Positions 59,601 through 64,000 of a DNA stretch of 64,000 nt are shown here, piece by piece. The DNA comes from Dimorphilus gyrociliatus (taxonomy: Eukaryota > Annelida > Polychaeta > Dinophilidae): contig CAJFCJ010000007.1 of assembly GCA_904063045.1 (NCBI GenBank), positions 3,231,404-3,295,403 on the forward strand. Direction: 5' to 3'. The notes under the pieces are model-generated. The model saw only the letters and a program-made list of their open reading frames with translations, did no database searches and had not been told where the DNA came from. Each line of letters begins with the position of its first letter. The stretch's first letter is position 1. Made by a program: the position numbers and the translations under genes.

Positions 59601-62600
59601 AAAGCCAGATGGACATTGCTCTACAGGTTAAAATGAGAAATTGGTAACAAAATTTTTATAAATAGATCTTAAAAAATTCATACTTTTGCATGTATGTCGA
59701 GCTACACTCCAGTTGCCATGTATTAAGCATCTAACGTCGTTGTAAGAAGTAGGCGATACTTGAACACTGGGTAAATTATCTATAAAGTGATTAGAATCGC
59801 ATTGTAGAAGTGCAAAATCTCCAAAATAACTTGATGAATATGTCCATTTTCCGTGTGTTCGATTGGGTAAACTTTTTAAGCATTCAATTGCTATTTGATG
59901 TTATAAAAGAAATAAAATATTGAATTAAATTGAAATTAACTATATACTTGTCGAACAATCGTGTCCAGTATACGTAGGCATGCAATAGCATTTAAAAGTA
60001 CTATAAGAAACTGGAACGCATGTTCCTCCATTTGCGCAACTAGTTGGGGTGCAAACTGATAATACGTCTGAAAAAGCAAGTAAACTATTTATAATTAATA
60101 ACCTTTAATGCTTAACAGTTTTATTACTTTTTAAGCACTTTACATATCCTATTGTGATTGAAAAATCATATTTTGTATCCCAGTCCACTGAAAAAATTGG
60201 TACATGTTTTTTACCAATTATCACTCCTTCATCCGTTTTGTTCTCTCCATCAATCTTATCTTGAGCTTGACAGTCATAATGATATGGACCTTCCAATTTT
60301 TGTTAATATTAGAAAACTAGATGGACATTGAATTGCAGTAATGATAAAATACCTCTTATATCGCAAATTCCATCGGTTTTTAAATCATCTAAATTAAAAC
60401 TAGAAGAGTTATATGGAGTTAATCTTACATTGTTTAGAGGATTATCTCCAGTGGGAGAACCAATTCTTAGAAATTGCTCACAATGAAAACTCGCATTTTT
60501 CAAGATATTTAATTGATCGTAACTTGCGCTAAATAAATCATTATGTTATTTCTTTATTAAAAATTCATACGTTATCCTCTACCTGTAAGAAATAGATTCA
60601 TTTCTGCTAACAACTTTATTATATTCAAGAATAGTAATTCCAAGCCCGTCTTCAAAAGAGCAAAAGACCTGAAAGGGAATTGTTGGGCCTTCAGGTCCGT
60701 CTGGATCAATTGTAAAAATACCATTTGTTGTATTCCCATTATCATGATACTCTTGGCAATCCTTACGATACAGAGATTCTGAAAAATTATTAATAAATTT
60801 GAAAATGTTTTATCAAATACTGTGCTTAAGCAAAATTACTATCGCAGTCTTCGACATCTCCTGTCCATGTCCATCCACCAAGTGCGCATTTCAGATTAAA
60901 TTCATAGTCATTCGGATGTGATGTATTATATCCTGAAGCACAAATATAGTTTATTTCATCTTCTAAAATATTAGATCCAGATTTTTGAACTTTCCAAGAA
61001 TTTGGCACAGATGGATAATTGGTGCATTTATGTAACGTACAATTATATAAAGTATTATTCCAAGTTCCATTAGTAAAGCAAGCTAAGTTTTGATCAAATG
61101 ACTGTCCGTTCACGGAGTGATATCTATCACAGAATAGTTGTAAAGATGATCCACTAAAGAAATGGTTAACTTCAACATTTGTCAAATTAACATTTTGAAG
61201 AGTATCAATTCCATAGCACTGTGAAGCTTTGCAGAGAAAAGGAACAAGGGTTGAACAATCTGCTACATGCCATTTCAATGGATTTGACTCATTGCAGATA
61301 GAAGCGTGAACACATTTTTCAGAAGGAAGGTACGAATTAGGAGAGCTCCAAAAATTTTGAGAAGGAGCAATTTCTTGATTGTCAGACCAAACCAGGTTCC
61401 CACTCTCATTCTTCATTCCAATAAGAGTTACGGTGGGACCAAGATCGAGTTGTGTTCGCAACCAACTAGCAATCTCTGCAGTTTCCAAATCACCCAAACG
61501 ACTGTTCAGCATATTGCATATATATTCTGCATCAGATCTAGTTCCAATCATATTTACAGACTGCGATGACCAGTAGCACTGGCCTTTATATGCACTAAAA
61601 CCAGAGGGACACCAAGCTATTTAAAAGTACGCATGGTATTAAAAATTAGCACTGTTTTAAAATATTCAAATTCAAATTCATACTTTGACATCCAACAACT
61701 TCTTCTCCGGTCCAGTTTCCTGATGTTCTTTCACAATATCTTTCGTAAGTGCTATATTTTCCATTTATCTTTTGCCATCGATTATCGCAACTATAAGTAT
61801 ATTTAGATCCAAAGCTTATATCAGCGCTAGCTTTGTAAAGAGTTACGTTCATTCCAGGAATACTTGGTAAAGCAGGACACAAATTTTCTATTGGAAAAAC
61901 TTTTAATTACTAATTTATAAATAAAAGTTTATTACTAACTAGTTCCACAATTTCCCGTCGTTTGACCATTTGTACAAACGCAATTATATACTGCAGGATC
62001 ACACAATTCTCCCTTGCAATCAAGATTTGTATTTATACAAGCGTTACTACTGTTTGGGTTGTTGTAGAAACATTTGTAAGAGAGTAAACTAATAAATAAC
62101 ATAGACGAATTTCGAATCTTGAATGATAGAACTGGAAGTTTCTCAATCCTTACAATATATCCAAGCTCACTTTCACTGTTCGAGGATGTATCGCATAAAC
62201 AAGGATTCATTGGATCTTGTCCTAAGCACATATCTTTTGTATCACGACCCCACTCCCAATTCTCTTTCGTCTCGCCGAAAATACTGTCTTTGTAAGTCCA
62301 CATTAAATTATTTCTTATCTTGTGACCAGCTGAGCAGCTCAGAGTTATGTGAAGCTCACAGTAAAAAGAGTCACGAGTAAACAAACTGTATGAAGAAGAA
62401 TTTGTCTAAAATTTAACTCTTAAATTAAACTTCTACTTACTGTACAGCTCGCCAGTCTCCATGATAAACCACATCGTGTGTACAAAATTCACCTGAACAA
62501 ACGCCCGTTCCTAAACTTGCACTAAAAGTATACCTTTCTGCGTTATTTACACTATCGCAGAATCCCTCCAAACGATAGCCCTTATAAGTTTGATTGAAAC

Positions 62601-62772
62601 CTATCTGTGCGTTTGTATGTTCACATAGTTCGACCACTCCTGTAAAAAATAAAGTTGTTTTCGACAAGTTTGATAAAATAATTGAATAAAAATTCATGTT
62701 TTTACCACAGTAAACACATTTGAAACTTAGAAGAGAAAGAAAAATAAACTTGAAGCTAAACATAGCATTCAT
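53687..62772 (-). CDS. Single-pass sushi/C-type-lectin-like receptor protein
   Basis: Many-exon gene. The signal peptide MNAMFSFKFIFLSLLSFKCVYC starts at 62772. The N-terminal part holds Cys-rich segments and EGF-like cysteines (61935-62384). A sushi module at 61646-61882 precedes a C-type-lectin-like domain (about 61205-61600) with the fold's Trp and Cys residues but no EPN or QPD sugar-binding motif. Further sushi and EGF-like modules and a second lectin-like segment (about 59140-59630) follow. Then about 25 sushi (CCP) modules run from about 59110 down to 54090. One exon (54601-56880) alone holds 12, each ending in the typical W-x-G...P-x-C pattern. The last exon (53687-54030) encodes a transmembrane helix (VAVTMLVVTFGSLVLVDILTI) and a roughly 75-residue basic cytoplasmic tail. 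It resembles selectin-, polydom- or complement-receptor-like proteins in content, with no clear orthologue. Adhesion or recognition at the cell surface is inferred. Confidence 0.82.
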
Positions 62773-63079
62773 CTATTAAGCTCCAACAGATGAGTGAACC
62801 ATGAAAAACTTTTCTATGCAATGAATTAATAATGAGTATGTGACTCTCTCCAATAATCAATTATCAATGATAAATATAAATCTACTACTCTATAGAAAAA
62901 GAATCTCTTTCTCTCAAGGCTTCATTTATTGAAGATAGCTTGTAATCAGTAAAATTTCTAATTTTCTTGCTTTAGAATTTTTTGTATTCTTACAAAGAAA
63001 ATAATAAATAATATTTTATAAATATTTATTAAAATTTAGAAAATATAAAGGTCTCTTTTCAATTCTATTGCTTTGTATT

Positions 63080-63120
<41 letters not shown>

Positions 63121-64000
63121 TCCAATGGAAGAGCAGTGATCATTGAAATTAACTGCTTATTGATCCTAATTTACAAATACATCAAATATGTTGATTCCTT
63201 TGTGAGTATGAGCATATTATTGGAGAAGTGTTCTACATTCTCTTTGTTCGCTATAAGTAAAAATACGATAAAGTGATATATTAAACCGTGTTATAAACGT
63301 TTTCTAATCAGACTAAAGACTAAAGAGCATATCTGATACAAAAAAAACCAGAAAGGGAATAGAAATTAATAAGGATTACACTTTAAGTCCTTCGAATTTT
63401 TTCCTCATTAATTATTAACCGAGATGATAAATGCATAGAAAAAGACAAATAAATTCAATCTGTATTTGCTACAAGTATATAAAATAAACATATGAAATGA
63501 TAGAAATGATGATCATCCTTTGTCTGAAAATGATCATGTAAGTCAGCAAACTGTAAAAGATCTTACATTACAATCAAAACTTCTTATAGTTTATAGAAAA
63601 AACATTTATAATAGTTTTGATTATTGGTCTCGTATCTAGTGTATTTTTATACTTTTATTGAACAGTCCTATATCATTTAACATGTTCAAAAAGAATTCAA
63701 TTCGCCAAAAAAATATTCCAGACTATAATTAGCTCAATCACCTCATCCTTCTTTTATTTACCCTACTATTTATTATGTCTTACATTTTTATCGTTTTCTT
63801 TTGTCTCTCTTTTTCTTCATCACCGACTTTCAATAATTCTTATTGGTAAGTATAGAACAGAAAGAATCGATCATTTTCGTTCTAGCTCATACTTTTTCAC
63901 CTAGAAAAAACAAGTTACAATGGCTTTCTATAAATAAACTTGTGGGACAGCAATTTATTAATTGTTCATAAAGATTTTACCAAAAGTGAATGATATCATC
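62773..64000. other. Right-edge non-coding region
   Basis: AT-rich, with an AT microsatellite at about 63088-63118. It presumably includes the promoter of the sushi-domain gene. No coding exon was recognised up to the window end. Confidence 0.55.

Noticed and set aside
1-64000. Search for tRNA genes, CRISPR arrays, intact transposase or reverse transcriptase genes
   Set aside because: No recognisable tRNA B-box context, repeat-spacer pattern or mobile-element protein was seen by eye. A covariance-model and repeat-library search would be decisive.

Overview
This window is nuclear DNA of a bilaterian animal. Coding regions are split by many short GT-AG introns of about 50-90 bases, non-coding DNA is AT-rich, and the proteins are animal-specific (separase, site-2 protease, RERE/atrophin, ISWI, sushi and IgGFc-binding ectodomain proteins). 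Gene density and intron size suggest a compact lophotrochozoan genome such as the small annelid Dimorphilus. That placement is inference. Exon coordinates below were derived by hand from splice signals, reading-frame continuity and family homology. No RNA or database evidence was available.

Layout. 124-4071 (+): the 3' end of threonyl-tRNA synthetase, then a complete ALG12 mannosyltransferase. 7534-12902 (+): a tandem array of four delta/epsilon-like glutathione S-transferases, each split by one phase-0 intron after exactly 48 codons. 13114-18212 (-): a RERE/atrophin co-repressor with ELM2, SANT and GATA-finger modules but no BAH domain that I can find. 19981-24010 (-): a type II transmembrane serine protease (partial Frizzled, LDLa, MAM, degenerate SRCR, peptidase) with an extra LDLa after the peptidase. 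25934-27656 (-): site-2 protease MBTPS2. 28743-32096 (+): ISWI/SMARCA5. 32280-32984 (-): ZCCHC9. 33476-39071 (+): separase in 20 exons.

The right-hand third holds two very large ectodomain genes on the minus strand. 39692-51144 encodes a secreted protein with five VWA domains, four IgGFc-binding-type repeats and three EGF modules. 53687-62772 encodes a single-pass receptor-like protein with C-type-lectin-like and EGF-like modules, about 25 sushi (CCP) modules, a transmembrane helix and a cytoplasmic tail. These two are the least conventional genes here and the best candidates for lineage-specific mucus, adhesion or innate-recognition biology.

The housekeeping genes need not work together. 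Possible functional links are: GST copies sharing a repeated TGGTGGCGCT-type element and duplicated flanks; paired ATCACGTGAT E-boxes plus a CCAAT box upstream of MBTPS2, the protease that activates SREBP, which suggests feedback control; and the two adjacent, same-strand adhesive or recognition proteins at the right end. I saw no tRNA, rRNA, CRISPR array or intact transposon.
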